Positions 9,861-20,330 of a DNA stretch of 64,000 nucleotides are shown here, in pieces; within the stretch, counting starts at the first letter, position 1; the number at the start of each line of letters is the position of its first letter. The DNA lies in assembly GCA_030655215.1 (NCBI GenBank), contig JAURVZ010000020.1, forward strand, positions 18,858-82,857. The letters are read 5' to 3'. The notes beneath the pieces are model-generated. The model was given only the letters and a program-made list of their open reading frames with translations, had not been told where the DNA came from and made no database searches. Position numbers and translations under genes: made by a program. Origin of the DNA: Pseudolabrys sp. (lineage in GTDB: Bacteria; Pseudomonadota; Alphaproteobacteria; Rhizobiales; Xanthobacteraceae).

Positions 9861-10922
9861 ATGAGCAGCGCTTCCGCAATCGCCGCATTCTTTGGCCGGC
9901 CCCGGACTTCTATTGCCGCGGGTCTGGCGGTGGCGATCCTGCTGGCCCCTAGCAGCGCCTTCGCCCAATCCAATTCCCTTTTCTCGGCCACCCCGTCGAA
10001 CGGCCTTTTGTCACCGCAAATGGGCGCGCGCGGCGAAGGCTTTGGTCCCGGTACCGGCCTTGTACCGCCGGCGCAGGCGCCGGCCCCCGGTCCGGCAGCG
10101 CCCATGGGTGCACCGATTGCCCCGCCTATCGCCGCACCGACGCCGATGCCCCTGGTGCCGGCCGGTCAGGTAGCGCTCTCGCTTGCGGCGCGGTTCGGCA
10201 AGGATGCTCAACCGATTACTGGCGGCCTGACCTGGCGCGTCTATGCCGCCAAAGCTGACCCGGGCGGCGCCTTCCGCATGATACGCGAGGAAAAGACCGC
10301 GTCGCCGACTTTGGTGCTGCCACCGGGCAGCTACATCGTTCATGTCGGCTTTGGTCTGGCGACGGCCGTGAAGCCCGTAACCTTGCGCGGGCCGACCGTG
10401 CGCGAGGAATTCGATTTGCCAGCCGGCGGCCTGCGCATTGAAGGCCGTGTGGGCGATGTGCCGATCCCGTCGGCGCAGATCTCATTTGAGGTCTACAAGG
10501 GCAGCCAGTTTGAGGCCGGCGACCGCCGCCCGATCGCCGAGCACGTGCTGACCGGCTCCGTCGTCATGGTGCCGGAGGGCGTCTATTACATCGTCTCGAA
10601 CTATGGCGACGCCAATTCGCAGGTCCGCTCCGATATCCGCGTCCAGGCCGGCAAGCTGACCGATGTTGCGGTCAACCACCGCGCCGCTGTCATCACCCTG
10701 AAACTTGTCAGTGAGAAGGGCGGCGAGGCGCTGGCCAGCACCGCCTGGTCGGTGTTGACGCCGGGCGGCGACGTCATCAAGGAGTCGATCGGCGCATTTC
10801 CGCGCGTTGTTCTGGGTGAAGGCGAGTATCGGGCTATCGCCCGCAACGAAGGCAAGGTTTTTGAGCGCGAGTTCAAGGTCGTCACCGGCGTCGATGGCGA
10901 TGTCGAGGTTCTGGCGCGCTAG
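9861..10922 (+). CDS. Conserved hypothetical secreted protein, Pro/Ala-rich N-terminal region
   Basis: Signal-like N-terminus ending AFAQ; repeated beta-rich segments (LTWRVYAAKADPGGAFRMIREEKT...; TAWSVLTPGGDVIKES). Confidence 0.7.
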   Translation: MSSASAIAAFFGRPRTSIAAGLAVAILLAPSSAFAQSNSLFSATPSNGLLSPQMGARGEGFGPGTGLVPPAQAPAPGPAAPMGAPIAPPIAAPTPMPLVPAGQVALSLAARFGKDAQPITGGLTWRVYAAKADPGGAFRMIREEKTASPTLVLPPGSYIVHVGFGLATAVKPVTLRGPTVREEFDLPAGGLRIEGRVGDVPIPSAQISFEVYKGSQFEAGDRRPIAEHVLTGSVVMVPEGVYYIVSNYGDANSQVRSDIRVQAGKLTDVAVNHRAAVITLKLVSEKGGEALASTAWSVLTPGGDVIKESIGAFPRVVLGEGEYRAIARNEGKVFEREFKVVTGVDGDVEVLAR

Positions 10923-10928
10923 ATTAGA

Positions 10929-11726
10929 TTGACAGGTTTGATTGTGACGCAGCCGATTACGAACGAACATCCCGATATTGCGGCGAATGAGTCGGCCCTG
11001 AAGTTGTTCGCCAAGCTCGATCCGTCGTTGATTGCGTTCATGCTCGACGTCGATGGTACCTTGATCGACATCGGCCCGTCGCCGTTCGAAGTCGATGTGC
11101 CTGAATCGCTTAAGGAAACTCTGGTCAAACTCTACGAGCTGAGCGGCGGCGCGCTGGCGCTGGTCAGCGGACGGCCGATCCGCGATCTCGATCTTCTATT
11201 TGCACCGCTAAAGCTGCCATCCGTCGGCGGCCACGGCGCCGAGCAGCGCCTCATGGGCGCACCGGTGTCACGTGTCGAGAATTTGCCGGAGGCGATGCGG
11301 CATCAGCTCATCACGGCGGCAACGCCCGGTTCCGGCATCGAATACGAAGACAAGGGCTATTCCGTCGCCCTGCATTTCCGCAAAGCGCTGCACGAAGAAG
11401 AGCGCTTGCAGGCGCATATCCAAGAGACCCGCCGGGCCTTTCCGACGGTCGATACCGAGGTCCTGCCCGGCAAGGCGATGTTCGAGGTGAAAAGCCCCGG
11501 CATCAACAAAGGCGACGGCGTGCGCGCGCTGATGACCAAGCCGCCCTTTGAGGGCCGCAGCCCGGTCTTTATCGGCGACGATGTGACCGATGAAGCCGCC
11601 TTCGGGGCAATGCCTGAATTTGGCGGGCTGGCCTTCTCGGTCGGCTTCCGGTTCGAGGACGCCGCCGGCATGTTTTCCGAACCGGAGCAGGTGCGTCTGG
11701 CGCTCCGGCGGATGGCCGGCCTTTAA
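10929..11726 (+). CDS. otsB: Trehalose-phosphatase
   Basis: HAD motif AFMLDVDGTLIDIGPSP, SGRPIRDLD, FIGDDVTDEAAF; adjacent to otsA. Confidence 0.92.
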   Translation: MTGLIVTQPITNEHPDIAANESALKLFAKLDPSLIAFMLDVDGTLIDIGPSPFEVDVPESLKETLVKLYELSGGALALVSGRPIRDLDLLFAPLKLPSVGGHGAEQRLMGAPVSRVENLPEAMRHQLITAATPGSGIEYEDKGYSVALHFRKALHEEERLQAHIQETRRAFPTVDTEVLPGKAMFEVKSPGINKGDGVRALMTKPPFEGRSPVFIGDDVTDEAAFGAMPEFGGLAFSVGFRFEDAAGMFSEPEQVRLALRRMAGL

Positions 11727-11901
11727 GCGCATCGCAACCCGCTGATTGGGACAATTCCAAGCTTTTTCAAGCGCTTGGTATTGCGGCGGTTTCCCGACAA
11801 ATGAACTTTCGCCGAAGTTCCGCGTTACTTCACATACCAAGGGTCACTGGAGGGACGGATTTGGCGGTCGCGGCCGCCAAATAACGGGGGAGAGCGGGCG
11901 A

Positions 11902-13317
11902 TTGTCGCGATTAGTGGTCGTTTCCAACAGAGTTGGCATTCCAGATGGCAAGGCGCGCGCAGGCGGGCTTGAAGTTGCCATCCGGCCTGCCTTCAAGCAG
12001 CGCGGCGGCGTCTGGTTTGGCTGGAGCGGCAAGATCGCCGAGTGCGAACCGGGCGAGGCCGAAACCACAGAGCGAGAGAACGTCACCTATGTGACGATCG
12101 ACCTGAAGAAGGACGACTACGAGGAATTCTACAACGGCTTCGCCAATCGCGTGCTGTGGCCGATCCTGCATTACCGGCTTGATCTGGCGGAATTCACTCG
12201 GCGCGACCTTGGCGGCTATCTCCGTGTCAACGAGTTCTTCGCCAGCAATCTGGAAAAGATACTGCGGCCTGATGACGTCATCTGGGTGCATGATTATCAC
12301 CTGATGCCGCTGGCCAAGGCATTGCGGGACCGCGGCCACAAGAACCGCATCGGCTTCTTCATTCATGTGCCATTTCCGCCGGCCGAGATCATCACCGCAC
12401 TGCCCAATCACGAGCAGCTCATTCCGGCGCTGAGTCACTACAATCTCGTCGGCTTTCAGACCGAAACCGATGCGACAAACTTTTCGCGCTATCTGACGAC
12501 CGAGCGCGGCTTGAGCCGCCTCGATGCCAACAGCTTTGCTTTCGACGAGGGCGACTTGCGCGTCGGCGTGTTTCCGGTCGGCGTTGAGACTGAGCCGTTC
12601 CAGCGCATGGCGCGCCGCGCCGCTGAATCCGCCTTCGTCGAGGAAGTCAAAGCCAGCCTGTCAGGCCGCGCCATGATCATCGGCGTCGATCGGCTCGACT
12701 ACAGCAAGGGCATCCCCGAGCGCATGGATGCGTTTGAGCGGCTGCTGACCAATTTTCCGAAGTGGCACAACAAGGTCACCTATCTGCAGATCACGCCGCG
12801 CAGCCGTGCCGATATCCAGGAATATGCGGCCATCGCCCGGCAGGTTGGCGAGAAGGTCGGCAACATCAACGGCGCCTATGGCGAGGCGTCATGGACGCCG
12901 GTGCGTTACATCAACAAGGCGCATAGCCGCACCGCGCTCGCCGGACTGTATCGCGGCGCGCGTGTCGGCCTGGTGACGCCTTTGCGTGACGGCATGAACC
13001 TGGTGGCGAAGGAATATGTCGCGGCGCAGGATCCGGACAATCCCGGCGTGCTGGTGCTGTCGCGCTTCGCCGGCGCCGCGCGCGAAATGACGTCGGCACT
13101 GCTGGTCAATCCGTATGATTCAGAAGGCGTCGCAATTGCCATCGACCGCGCGCTGGCCATGCCGCTCGCCGAACGCAAGCAGCGTCACGCCGAGAACTAT
13201 CGTGTGATGCTGCAGCACGATCTTAGCCAGTGGGCCAAGCAATTCCTCGCCACGCTGGAACAGCCAGCGCACAGCGAGCCGGCGGCAACCCCGCGGCCCT
13301 TGCGGGCGGCGGGGTAG
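11902..13317 (+). CDS. otsA: Alpha,alpha-trehalose-phosphate synthase (UDP-forming)
   Basis: LVVVSNRVGIPDGKARAGGLEVAI, WVHDYHLMPLAKALR, VDRLDYSKGIPER; TTG start at 11902. Confidence 0.93.
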   Translation: MSRLVVVSNRVGIPDGKARAGGLEVAIRPAFKQRGGVWFGWSGKIAECEPGEAETTERENVTYVTIDLKKDDYEEFYNGFANRVLWPILHYRLDLAEFTRRDLGGYLRVNEFFASNLEKILRPDDVIWVHDYHLMPLAKALRDRGHKNRIGFFIHVPFPPAEIITALPNHEQLIPALSHYNLVGFQTETDATNFSRYLTTERGLSRLDANSFAFDEGDLRVGVFPVGVETEPFQRMARRAAESAFVEEVKASLSGRAMIIGVDRLDYSKGIPERMDAFERLLTNFPKWHNKVTYLQITPRSRADIQEYAAIARQVGEKVGNINGAYGEASWTPVRYINKAHSRTALAGLYRGARVGLVTPLRDGMNLVAKEYVAAQDPDNPGVLVLSRFAGAAREMTSALLVNPYDSEGVAIAIDRALAMPLAERKQRHAENYRVMLQHDLSQWAKQFLATLEQPAHSEPAATPRPLRAAG

Positions 13318-13327
13318 GGCGTTGCCG

Positions 13328-14113
13328 TCAGAAGCCTTCGGGCAGAGGCTGCTTCAGCCACTGAAGCGCAAGGCCCGGCAACTTGCCGTCCTTCTTCGCC
13401 GCGGCAATGGCGGCGTTGGTCTTTTCCAGCAACCGCGTTTCATCTTTCAGCACTGCGGCGCGCACCGGCGAGTTGAGCAGCAGAAGCTTCTGCTCCGGGC
13501 GGCGCGTCGGATTTGACGCCAGGATGCTGGCCGCGACGATGTTGCCCATTGCCACCAGTTGCGTCTGGCCGGCCATGAAGGCGGAGATCGTCGTTGCATT
13601 GTCTTCATAGCGGCGAATGTCGGTATCCGCCGGCGTGTTCTTCGACAGGATCAGTTCTTCAAATGAGCCGCGCGTTGCGCCGATTGTCTTGCCGGACAAG
13701 TCGGCGACCGCATCTACCTTGATGTTGGCCGGACCAAAAACGCCGATGTAATAGGGAGCATACGGTTCGCTGAAATCCACGACCTTGGCGCGCTCCGGAT
13801 TGGCGCCGATGTTCAGGAGCACATCGGCCTTGCGCGATTGCAGATACGGAATCTTGTTGGCGCTGGAGACCGGCACCAGCTCGACCTTGACACCGATCGC
13901 CTGTGCAAGGATCGAGGCGACCTCAATGTCATAGCCTTCCGGCTTCATCGTCGTGCCGACGGTACCGAACGGCGGATAATCGAGCACCACAGCAACACGC
14001 AAGGTGCCGGACTTCATGACAGTGTCGAGCCCGTCCGCTTGGGCGGTGAGCGGGCTGATGGAGACAAGCGCGGCGATCATCGCCGTGCGGCCGATTTTGC
14101 AAATGCTGATCAT
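13328..14113 (-). CDS. Transporter substrate-binding protein (amino-acid ABC type)
   Basis: Signal peptide; SGTLRVAVVLDYPPFGTVGTTMKPEGYDIEVASILAQAIGVKVELVPV. Confidence 0.85.
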   Translation of the reverse strand: MISICKIGRTAMIAALVSISPLTAQADGLDTVMKSGTLRVAVVLDYPPFGTVGTTMKPEGYDIEVASILAQAIGVKVELVPVSSANKIPYLQSRKADVLLNIGANPERAKVVDFSEPYAPYYIGVFGPANIKVDAVADLSGKTIGATRGSFEELILSKNTPADTDIRRYEDNATTISAFMAGQTQLVAMGNIVAASILASNPTRRPEQKLLLLNSPVRAAVLKDETRLLEKTNAAIAAAKKDGKLPGLALQWLKQPLPEGF

Positions 14114-14126
14114 GACAACCTCGATG

Positions 14127-14927
14127 TTAGACGTTGGCCCGGGCTAAGGCGAATTGAGCGAGGAACGAATGAAGAGCGGCGTTGAAGGCTTCGGGTGTTT
14201 CGACCATGGGCGAATGACCACTGCCGGTCATCGTCGCTAACTCGCTCTTCTTGATGCCTTCAAGCAGCATCTTGGCGTGATCGATGGTTCGGCCGGTGTC
14301 GTAAGGCGCGTAGACCACCAATGTGGGCACGGTGATGCAGTTGAGGTCGGCGCGCAGATCGGCTTCTATCCAGGATGTCTGCGCGTCGATCATCGCCTGC
14401 AGCGGCGCGTGCGTTGCGCGAGCGACGTAGCGTGAAAAGAACGGCTCGGGCGGCGGATCGCGAAACCATTTGGCGCTGATGGCGCGCATCGTGTCGATGT
14501 CGCCGCCGCTCTGTTGCAGCAGCGCCAGCAGATCGCGGCCGAGCCGGTGCTGGTGATTTGTCATCGCCGCGCCGGTGCAGACCAAAGCCAGTGCGCCAAC
14601 GGCGTCGGGATATTCAATGGCGGTCATCTGGCTGATGCCGCCGCCCATCGAGTGGCCGGCGAAGACCGGACGGTGCAGCCCCATCGCACGGACAAAACCA
14701 GCAGCGCGGCGGGCGAAGGCGGACATCGTATAGCCTTCCGGCGGCGCGTCGGAGTGCAGGAAGTTATCGATCGCATAGCCGGTCCATTGCGGCGGAAGGG
14801 CATCCATCGTGCCGGCCCAGAGTTCGGACGAACTGCCAAAACCGCCATGCAGGAAGACGATGGCGTGCTCGCCGCCGGGGCGGACGGTGTAGTGAACCTT
14901 GCTGTTGTCGATCTCGATCCACGGCAC
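14127..14927 (-). CDS. Alpha/beta hydrolase
   Basis: IVFLHGGFGSS, FAGHSMGGGISQ nucleophile elbow, late His GSGHSPMVETPEAF. Confidence 0.88.
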   Translation of the reverse strand: MPWIEIDNSKVHYTVRPGGEHAIVFLHGGFGSSSELWAGTMDALPPQWTGYAIDNFLHSDAPPEGYTMSAFARRAAGFVRAMGLHRPVFAGHSMGGGISQMTAIEYPDAVGALALVCTGAAMTNHQHRLGRDLLALLQQSGGDIDTMRAISAKWFRDPPPEPFFSRYVARATHAPLQAMIDAQTSWIEADLRADLNCITVPTLVVYAPYDTGRTIDHAKMLLEGIKKSELATMTGSGHSPMVETPEAFNAALHSFLAQFALARANV

Positions 14928-14979
14928 GGGCTTGTCCTTCTTTGCCGCTGATCGTACGAGCCGCGCAGTCGTCGCCTAG

Positions 14980-15030
14980 ATCATATTTTCGACATCAAAA
15001 CCGGTTCTTGGACAATGTCTAAAATATGAT
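14980..15030. promoter_or_regulatory. Candidate operator: 16-bp inverted repeat in divergent promoter region
   Basis: ATCATATTTTCGACAT (14980-14995) and ATGTCTAAAATATGAT (15015-15030), 15/16 complementary, 19-nt spacer. Confidence 0.65.
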
Positions 15031-15069
15031 ACACAGTGCTGAAATGGCAGGCAGCACGGAGCTTAAGCC

Positions 15070-15927
15070 TTGATCACGGTCAGCGATGTAGGGCGGCGTT
15101 TAAAGAATTTGCGGACCGCCATGAAACTGTCGATCGACAGCGCGGCGCAGTCGGTCGGCGTATCGCGCGCCTTGATGTATCGATACGAAGCCGGCGATAT
15201 CGTCAAGCTGGATACATTGGAGCGGCTGGCGCGGCTCTACGGCACCTCGACCACGGCGCTGCTTGGCCTCGGCCACGAATACATTGTCAACGCCGTGTTG
15301 TTCTTCGAGCGGCTGGAAAAACTCGAACAGGAGGCGGAGCACATCACCACGGTGTTCGGGCCGCTGGCCTATGTGCTGACGACCGATGCCTATGACGACG
15401 CGCTGTCGATTGGTCTTGCCGGCGATGACAGCGTCGATGCGCTGACGCCGGCCGAGCTACAGCGCCTGCGGCGCACTTTGCGCCGGCGCAAGGCGAACCT
15501 GCGTGAGCGCAAGCCGGGTTACGTCAACATTATTCCACTCTCTGAAGTGCAGGGTTATCTGAACGCGGCGCTCAACACGGCCGATTCATCCGCGGCCGAT
15601 CGCGCCGCGCAGCGGCGTCAGGCAGTCAAGGAAGTGCAACATCTATGCGAACTGATTGAGAAGCCGCCCATGGGCGTGCAGATCGCGCTGACGCAGCGGC
15701 CGTTGCCGACCGCCGGGTTTCAGGTGCTGCGGCTGAAGTCGCGGCGGTTACTGGTGACGAGCCCGTTCCGTCTCGGCGAACCGGTCAACCTGCGCTACGG
15801 CATCGCCACCATCAGCGGCGACGAGCAGGCGCTTCGTTTGCACGAAAGCCTGATCGCGCGGCTGTGGGACGGTGCACTGACCGGCAGCCGCGCGGTTGAC
15901 GCGGTGGCGAAGCTGATCAAGGGGTGA
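15070..15927 (+). CDS. XRE-family HTH transcriptional regulator with C-terminal domain
   Basis: VGRRLKNLRTAMKLSIDSAAQSVGVSRALMYRYEAGDIVKLDTLERLARLYGTS; divergent from alpha/beta hydrolase. Confidence 0.85.
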   Translation: MITVSDVGRRLKNLRTAMKLSIDSAAQSVGVSRALMYRYEAGDIVKLDTLERLARLYGTSTTALLGLGHEYIVNAVLFFERLEKLEQEAEHITTVFGPLAYVLTTDAYDDALSIGLAGDDSVDALTPAELQRLRRTLRRRKANLRERKPGYVNIIPLSEVQGYLNAALNTADSSAADRAAQRRQAVKEVQHLCELIEKPPMGVQIALTQRPLPTAGFQVLRLKSRRLLVTSPFRLGEPVNLRYGIATISGDEQALRLHESLIARLWDGALTGSRAVDAVAKLIKG

Positions 15928-15981
15928 TTACAATAGCCCTTGCGCCAGATATCTAGATTGCGTATCTTATGGGATACAACG

Positions 15982-16272
15982 ATGGTTGAGGTCCGTCAGA
16001 CCGAAACATTCGTCAGATGGTTCGATGGTCTTCGCGATAGCCGCGCCCGCGCACGCATTGATGTGCGTATACGACGGCTGTCGCGCGGTAATCCGGGGGA
16101 CGTCAGGCCGGTTGGCGAGGGCGTGTCGGAGTTACGGATCGATTACGGCCCTGGCTATCGGATCTACTTTGTTCAACGTGGTGCGGCTTTAATTGTTCTT
16201 CTCGCCGGTGGAGACAAGAAGACACAAGGCCGCGATATTGACGCAGCACTGGCTCTGGCGCGAGATTTATGA
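15982..16272 (+). CDS. RelE/HigB-like addiction module toxin
   Basis: TETFVRWFDGLRDSRARARIDVRIRRLSRGNPGDVRPVGEGVSELRIDYGPGYRIYFVQRGAALIVLLAGGDKKTQGRDI. Confidence 0.9.
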   Translation: MVEVRQTETFVRWFDGLRDSRARARIDVRIRRLSRGNPGDVRPVGEGVSELRIDYGPGYRIYFVQRGAALIVLLAGGDKKTQGRDIDAALALARDL

Positions 16273-16281
16273 GGGGCGGCG

Positions 16282-16584
16282 ATGAGCAAAGCGAAAGAGA
16301 AGACCAAAACCTTTGCGTGGGATGTGGCCGACCATCTCAAGACCGATGAAGATATCGCAAATTATATTGAGGCCGCATTTGAGGATGGTGATCCGTCTCT
16401 GGTGGCGGCTGCACTTGGCGACGTCGCGCGTGCCAAAGGCATGACGCAGGTCGCACGCGATGCCGGTTTAGGACGGGAAAGTCTTTACAAGGCGCTCTCT
16501 TCGGATGGCAATCCTGAATTCGCTACTGTCCTCAAAGTCATTCAGGCCCTCGGCTTCAAGTTAAAAGTTGAAGCCGAGGGCTGA
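16282..16584 (+). CDS. HigA-like addiction module antitoxin
   Basis: FAWDVADHLKTDEDIANYIEAAFEDGDPSLVAAALGDVARAKGMTQVARDAGLGRESLYKALSSDGNPEFATVLKVIQALGFKL. Confidence 0.9.
   Translation: MSKAKEKTKTFAWDVADHLKTDEDIANYIEAAFEDGDPSLVAAALGDVARAKGMTQVARDAGLGRESLYKALSSDGNPEFATVLKVIQALGFKLKVEAEG
16546..16581. other. Perfect 14-bp inverted repeat inside the antitoxin 3' end
   Basis: GCCCTCGGCTTCAA (16546-16559) / TTGAAGCCGAGGGC (16568-16581), 8-nt loop, immediately before the TGA stop. Confidence 0.85.
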
Positions 16585-16588
16585 TTAC

Positions 16589-18553
16589 TTACGCCTGCGC
16601 TCTTTTCAAATCGGGCGGCAACGCTTCCGCCGACAATGTCTTCAGCGCTTCATCGAGTGACATCACCGTCTGCTTTTCCGAGCCGAGGCGGCGGATCGAG
16701 ACGGAGCGCGTCTCCGCTTCCTTCTTGCCGACGACGAGAAGGGCAGGGACCTTGGTCAGCGAATGCTCGCGGACCTTGTAGTTGATCTTCTCGTTCTTCA
16801 AATCGGCATCGACGCGCAGGCCGAGCTTGCGCGCGGCGTCACGCACTTCAATGGCGTAGTCGTCGGCATCCGAGGTGATCGTGCAAACCATGGCCTGCTT
16901 CGGCGCCAGCCACAGCGGCATGTGCCCGGCGAAGTGTTCGAGCACGACGCCGAGGAAACGCTCCATCGAGCCGCAAATAGCGCGGTGGATCATCACCGGC
17001 GGCTTCTTCGAACCGTCGGCTGCGATGTAGAAGGCATCAAAGCGATCGGGCAGGTTGAAGTCGACCTGCGTGGTGCCGCACTGCCAGTCGCGGCCGATGG
17101 CATCTCGCAACACATATTCGAACTTCGGACCGTAGAACGCGCCTTCGCCCGGATTGATCGCGGTCTTGATGCGGCCGCCGCCTTGCTCTTCAATTTTCTT
17201 CAGCACGTTCTGCATGATGTCTTCGGCGTGATCCCACGCGGCATCCGAACCGACGCGCTTTTCCGGACGCGTCGACAGCTTCACCGTCAGCGCCCCGTCA
17301 AAGCCGAAGTCGGCGTAAGTGCTGAGGATCAGGTCGTTGATCTTCATGCACTCGTCGGCCATCTGGTCTTCGGTGCAGAAAATATGCGCGTCGTCCTGCG
17401 TGAACGCGCGCACGCGCAACAGGCCGTGCATCGCGCCGGACGGCTCATAACGATGCACGATGCCGAATTCAGCCATGCGCAAGGGCAGGTCTCGATATGA
17501 CTTCAGACCATGCTTGAAGATCTGGATGTGTCCCGGGCAGTTCATCGGCTTGATGGCGTAGACGCGCTCATCTTCGGTGTCGTCGCCGGCTGAGGTTGCC
17601 TGGAACATGTTCTCGCGGAACCAGCCCCAGTGGCCCGATGTCTCCCAGAGAGACTTGTCGAGCATCTGCGGCGCGTTCACTTCCTGATATTCGCCGCGCA
17701 AGCGGCGGCGCATATAGGCGACGATCTCCTGGAAGATGGTCCAGCCGTTGGCGTGCCAGAACACGGTGCCCGGGCCTTCTTCCTGGAAGTGGAAGAGGTC
17801 CATCTCGCGGCCGAGCTTGCGGTGGTCGCGCTTCTCGGCTTCCTCCATGTTCTTGAGGTACGTGTCGAGTTCTTCCTGCTTGGCGAAGGCGGTGCCGTAG
17901 ATGCGCGACAGCATCGGGTTGTTGCTATCGCCGCGCCAGTAGGCGCCGGCGACGCGCATCAGCTTGAACGCATTGCCGATCTTGCCGGTCGAGGTCATGT
18001 GCGGACCGCGGCACAGATCGAACCAATCGCCTTGCTTGTAGATCTTCAGCGACTGGTCTTCCGGAATGGCGTTGATCAGCTCAACCTTGAAGTTCTCGCC
18101 CTTGTCGGCAAATACCTTCTTGGCGTCTTCGCGCGACCAGATTTCCTTGGTAAAAGGCTTATCGCGCGCAATGATCTCCTTCATCTTCTTTTCGATGACG
18201 GGCAGGTCTTCCGGCGTGAACGGCTGGTTGCGCTGGAAGTCGTAATAGAAGCCGTTCTCGATCACAGGACCGATGGTCACCTGCGTGCCCGGCCACAAGG
18301 CCTGCACCGCTTCGGCGAGCACATGGGCGGTGTCGTGCCGGATCAGCTCCAGCGCGCGCGGGTCTTCGCGCGACACGAATTCAATGCGGGCGTCCTTTTC
18401 GATTGTGTCGGCGAGATCGACAACAACGCCGTCGAGCGCCATGGCGACAGTGCGCTTGGCCAGCGAGGGCGAAATGCCCTTGGCGATGTCGAAACCGGTA
18501 ATGCCGTCGGGATAGTCGCGGCGTGCGCCGTCGGGAAAGGTCAGGGCGACCAT
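16589..18553 (-). CDS. thrS: Threonine--tRNA ligase
   Basis: 654 aa with TGS domain, [21 protein letters not shown]-terminal anticodon-binding domain. Confidence 0.97.
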   Translation of the reverse strand: MVALTFPDGARRDYPDGITGFDIAKGISPSLAKRTVAMALDGVVVDLADTIEKDARIEFVSREDPRALELIRHDTAHVLAEAVQALWPGTQVTIGPVIENGFYYDFQRNQPFTPEDLPVIEKKMKEIIARDKPFTKEIWSREDAKKVFADKGENFKVELINAIPEDQSLKIYKQGDWFDLCRGPHMTSTGKIGNAFKLMRVAGAYWRGDSNNPMLSRIYGTAFAKQEELDTYLKNMEEAEKRDHRKLGREMDLFHFQEEGPGTVFWHANGWTIFQEIVAYMRRRLRGEYQEVNAPQMLDKSLWETSGHWGWFRENMFQATSAGDDTEDERVYAIKPMNCPGHIQIFKHGLKSYRDLPLRMAEFGIVHRYEPSGAMHGLLRVRAFTQDDAHIFCTEDQMADECMKINDLILSTYADFGFDGALTVKLSTRPEKRVGSDAAWDHAEDIMQNVLKKIEEQGGGRIKTAINPGEGAFYGPKFEYVLRDAIGRDWQCGTTQVDFNLPDRFDAFYIAADGSKKPPVMIHRAICGSMERFLGVVLEHFAGHMPLWLAPKQAMVCTITSDADDYAIEVRDAARKLGLRVDADLKNEKINYKVREHSLTKVPALLVVGKKEAETRSVSIRRLGSEKQTVMSLDEALKTLSAEALPPDLKRAQA

Positions 18554-18649
18554 GTCAGTTCTCCTTAATGCTCACTCCCGCGAACGAGCGCGGGTAAGCG
18601 TGGATTTAAGGTGCATATAGCAGGGGAATCGGGCGAGGCAATATCCCTG

Positions 18650-19570
18650 TCAGGCCCCGGTCAGGCGTCTTTTCGCCCACCCCACCACCCGCCCGTCAAC
18701 CACCAGCAGCGAGGCGGCGATGACCAGTGCGCCGGCGATATCGCGCAGGGCCAGCGGCTCGCCCAATACCAAGACGCCGAGCAGGATGGCCGGCACCGGC
18801 ATCAGCAGGGTCACCACCTGGACGTTGGACGGGCCGACGCGCTTCAGGATGGTGAAGAAGAGAATGTAGCCGAGCGCGGTCGAGAGCGCAGCGAGGCCGA
18901 GCAAGGCAGCCCAGGTGGTCGCGCTCGGCATGGGCAAATGCCACGGTTGTTCGACGATGCTGGCAATGACCGCCATGATGATGCCTGATGAAATGAGCTG
19001 GCAGGTCGCGGTCGTCAGCGGCGGCACATTGCCGAAATTGCGCCGGCCCCACAGGCTGGCGAGGCCGTAGCTCAAGGCAGCGCAGAGGCAAAACAATATG
19101 CCGATGATCTGCACGCCCGATTGGATGTGGTCAGGATCGCGTAGCACGTAGACGCCGACGAGGCCGATCAGTACGCCGATGACCCTGCGCAAGATCAACC
19201 GCTCTTCCCTGAAGGCGGTCGCCACAATGACCGCAAACAAAGGCGTGGTGGCGTTCAGCACCGAGGCAAGGCCGCTGGAGATATAAAGCTGGCTGGCGAA
19301 GATCAGCGAGAACGGGATGATGTTGTTGAACAGGCCCATGATCGTGAACGGAAGCCAGCCGCGGATTGTTGTCGGCAAGCTGCCGCCTTGCCATTTGAAC
19401 ACCGGGTAAATCATGGCGGCGGCAAGCGCGACGCGCGCCAGCACCACGGTCAAAGGCGGCAATTCGCGTAAGGCGAGGCCGACAAAGAAATACGAGCAGC
19501 CCCACAGCACGGCGAGCAGGATCAAGAGCAGCCATGACTTGAGATCGATCGTCAGCGGGGCGGGCGGCAT
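18650..19570 (-). CDS. EamA/DMT family transporter
   Basis: LLLILLAVLWGCSYFFVGLALRELPPLTVVLARVALA, repeated DMT halves; ATG at 19570 preferred. Confidence 0.88.
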   Translation of the reverse strand: MPPAPLTIDLKSWLLLILLAVLWGCSYFFVGLALRELPPLTVVLARVALAAAMIYPVFKWQGGSLPTTIRGWLPFTIMGLFNNIIPFSLIFASQLYISSGLASVLNATTPLFAVIVATAFREERLILRRVIGVLIGLVGVYVLRDPDHIQSGVQIIGILFCLCAALSYGLASLWGRRNFGNVPPLTTATCQLISSGIIMAVIASIVEQPWHLPMPSATTWAALLGLAALSTALGYILFFTILKRVGPSNVQVVTLLMPVPAILLGVLVLGEPLALRDIAGALVIAASLLVVDGRVVGWAKRRLTGA

Positions 19571-19667
19571 GAGACTTCCAGCGAATCTTCCAGGAGGCGG
19601 GGCGGGGACTAGACGCCAGCGCCCAGGGCGCGTCCACCCGGTTCCCGAAGCGGTGTGGAAATTGGGA

Positions 19668-20006
19668 TCAGGGGGTGCTTTGCGTGCCTTGCCAGCGGCC
19701 ATATCGCCAGGGCGCAAACCAGCGGCCAGTGGGGGGCAGGGCCTTGGGCACGAAATCCAGCCCATGCGTGCCCCAAGGCTGGCAGCGCAGTAGGCGCGCC
19801 AGGGTCATCCAGCCTCCGGCCCATAGGCCGAAGCGGGAGATCGCTTCATCGGCATATTCGGAGCAACTCGGCAGGTGCCGGCATCGCGGACCGATCAGCG
19901 GCGACAGGACGTAGCGGTAGATCGCAACCAGTGCGCGGCCCAGCAAGCGTGGCAATCGTGCAACGCTGCGTCCGAAACTGAAATGCGGCGAGGCATTGTG
20001 GGTCAT
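19668..20006 (-). CDS. yidD: Membrane protein insertion efficiency factor YidD
   Basis: ALVAIYRYVLSPLIGPRCRHLPSCSEYADEAISRFG. Confidence 0.93.
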   Translation of the reverse strand: MTHNASPHFSFGRSVARLPRLLGRALVAIYRYVLSPLIGPRCRHLPSCSEYADEAISRFGLWAGGWMTLARLLRCQPWGTHGLDFVPKALPPTGRWFAPWRYGRWQGTQSTP

Positions 20007-20330
20007 GCGAACATCAAGCCGCGATTGGGCGAATGTGCGATTTGTTGGGGATTTGTAGCAAAGTTCCGCCAATAAGTTCCATCTTGGTGCAGGTGCTCAG
20101 CGCGTGAGCAGAATGGGTCACCAATAGCGACCTTTTTGCACTAGACGCGAATCCGGGCCGGGCATTAAAAAAGACGTGTTTGGGGTTTGTGAAGCCGCAA
20201 TGACTCGGATTTGGCACTTCCGTGACGGGCAGTGCCAGTCGAACTTAGAGTCCCGCGTCTTCTTTACGCGCGAGAAACGGTTCCGTTCCATACTGGGAGC
20301 AGAATTTGTTTCCCGTACAAAGGGGGATGA

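Noticed and set aside
15070-16584. Possible anti-phage defence island (XRE + RelE/HigA-like pair)
   Set aside because: XRE gene is divergent to a hydrolase with its own operator, and the TA pair is an ordinary HigBA/RelE-type module; no nuclease, ATPase or reverse transcriptase nearby.
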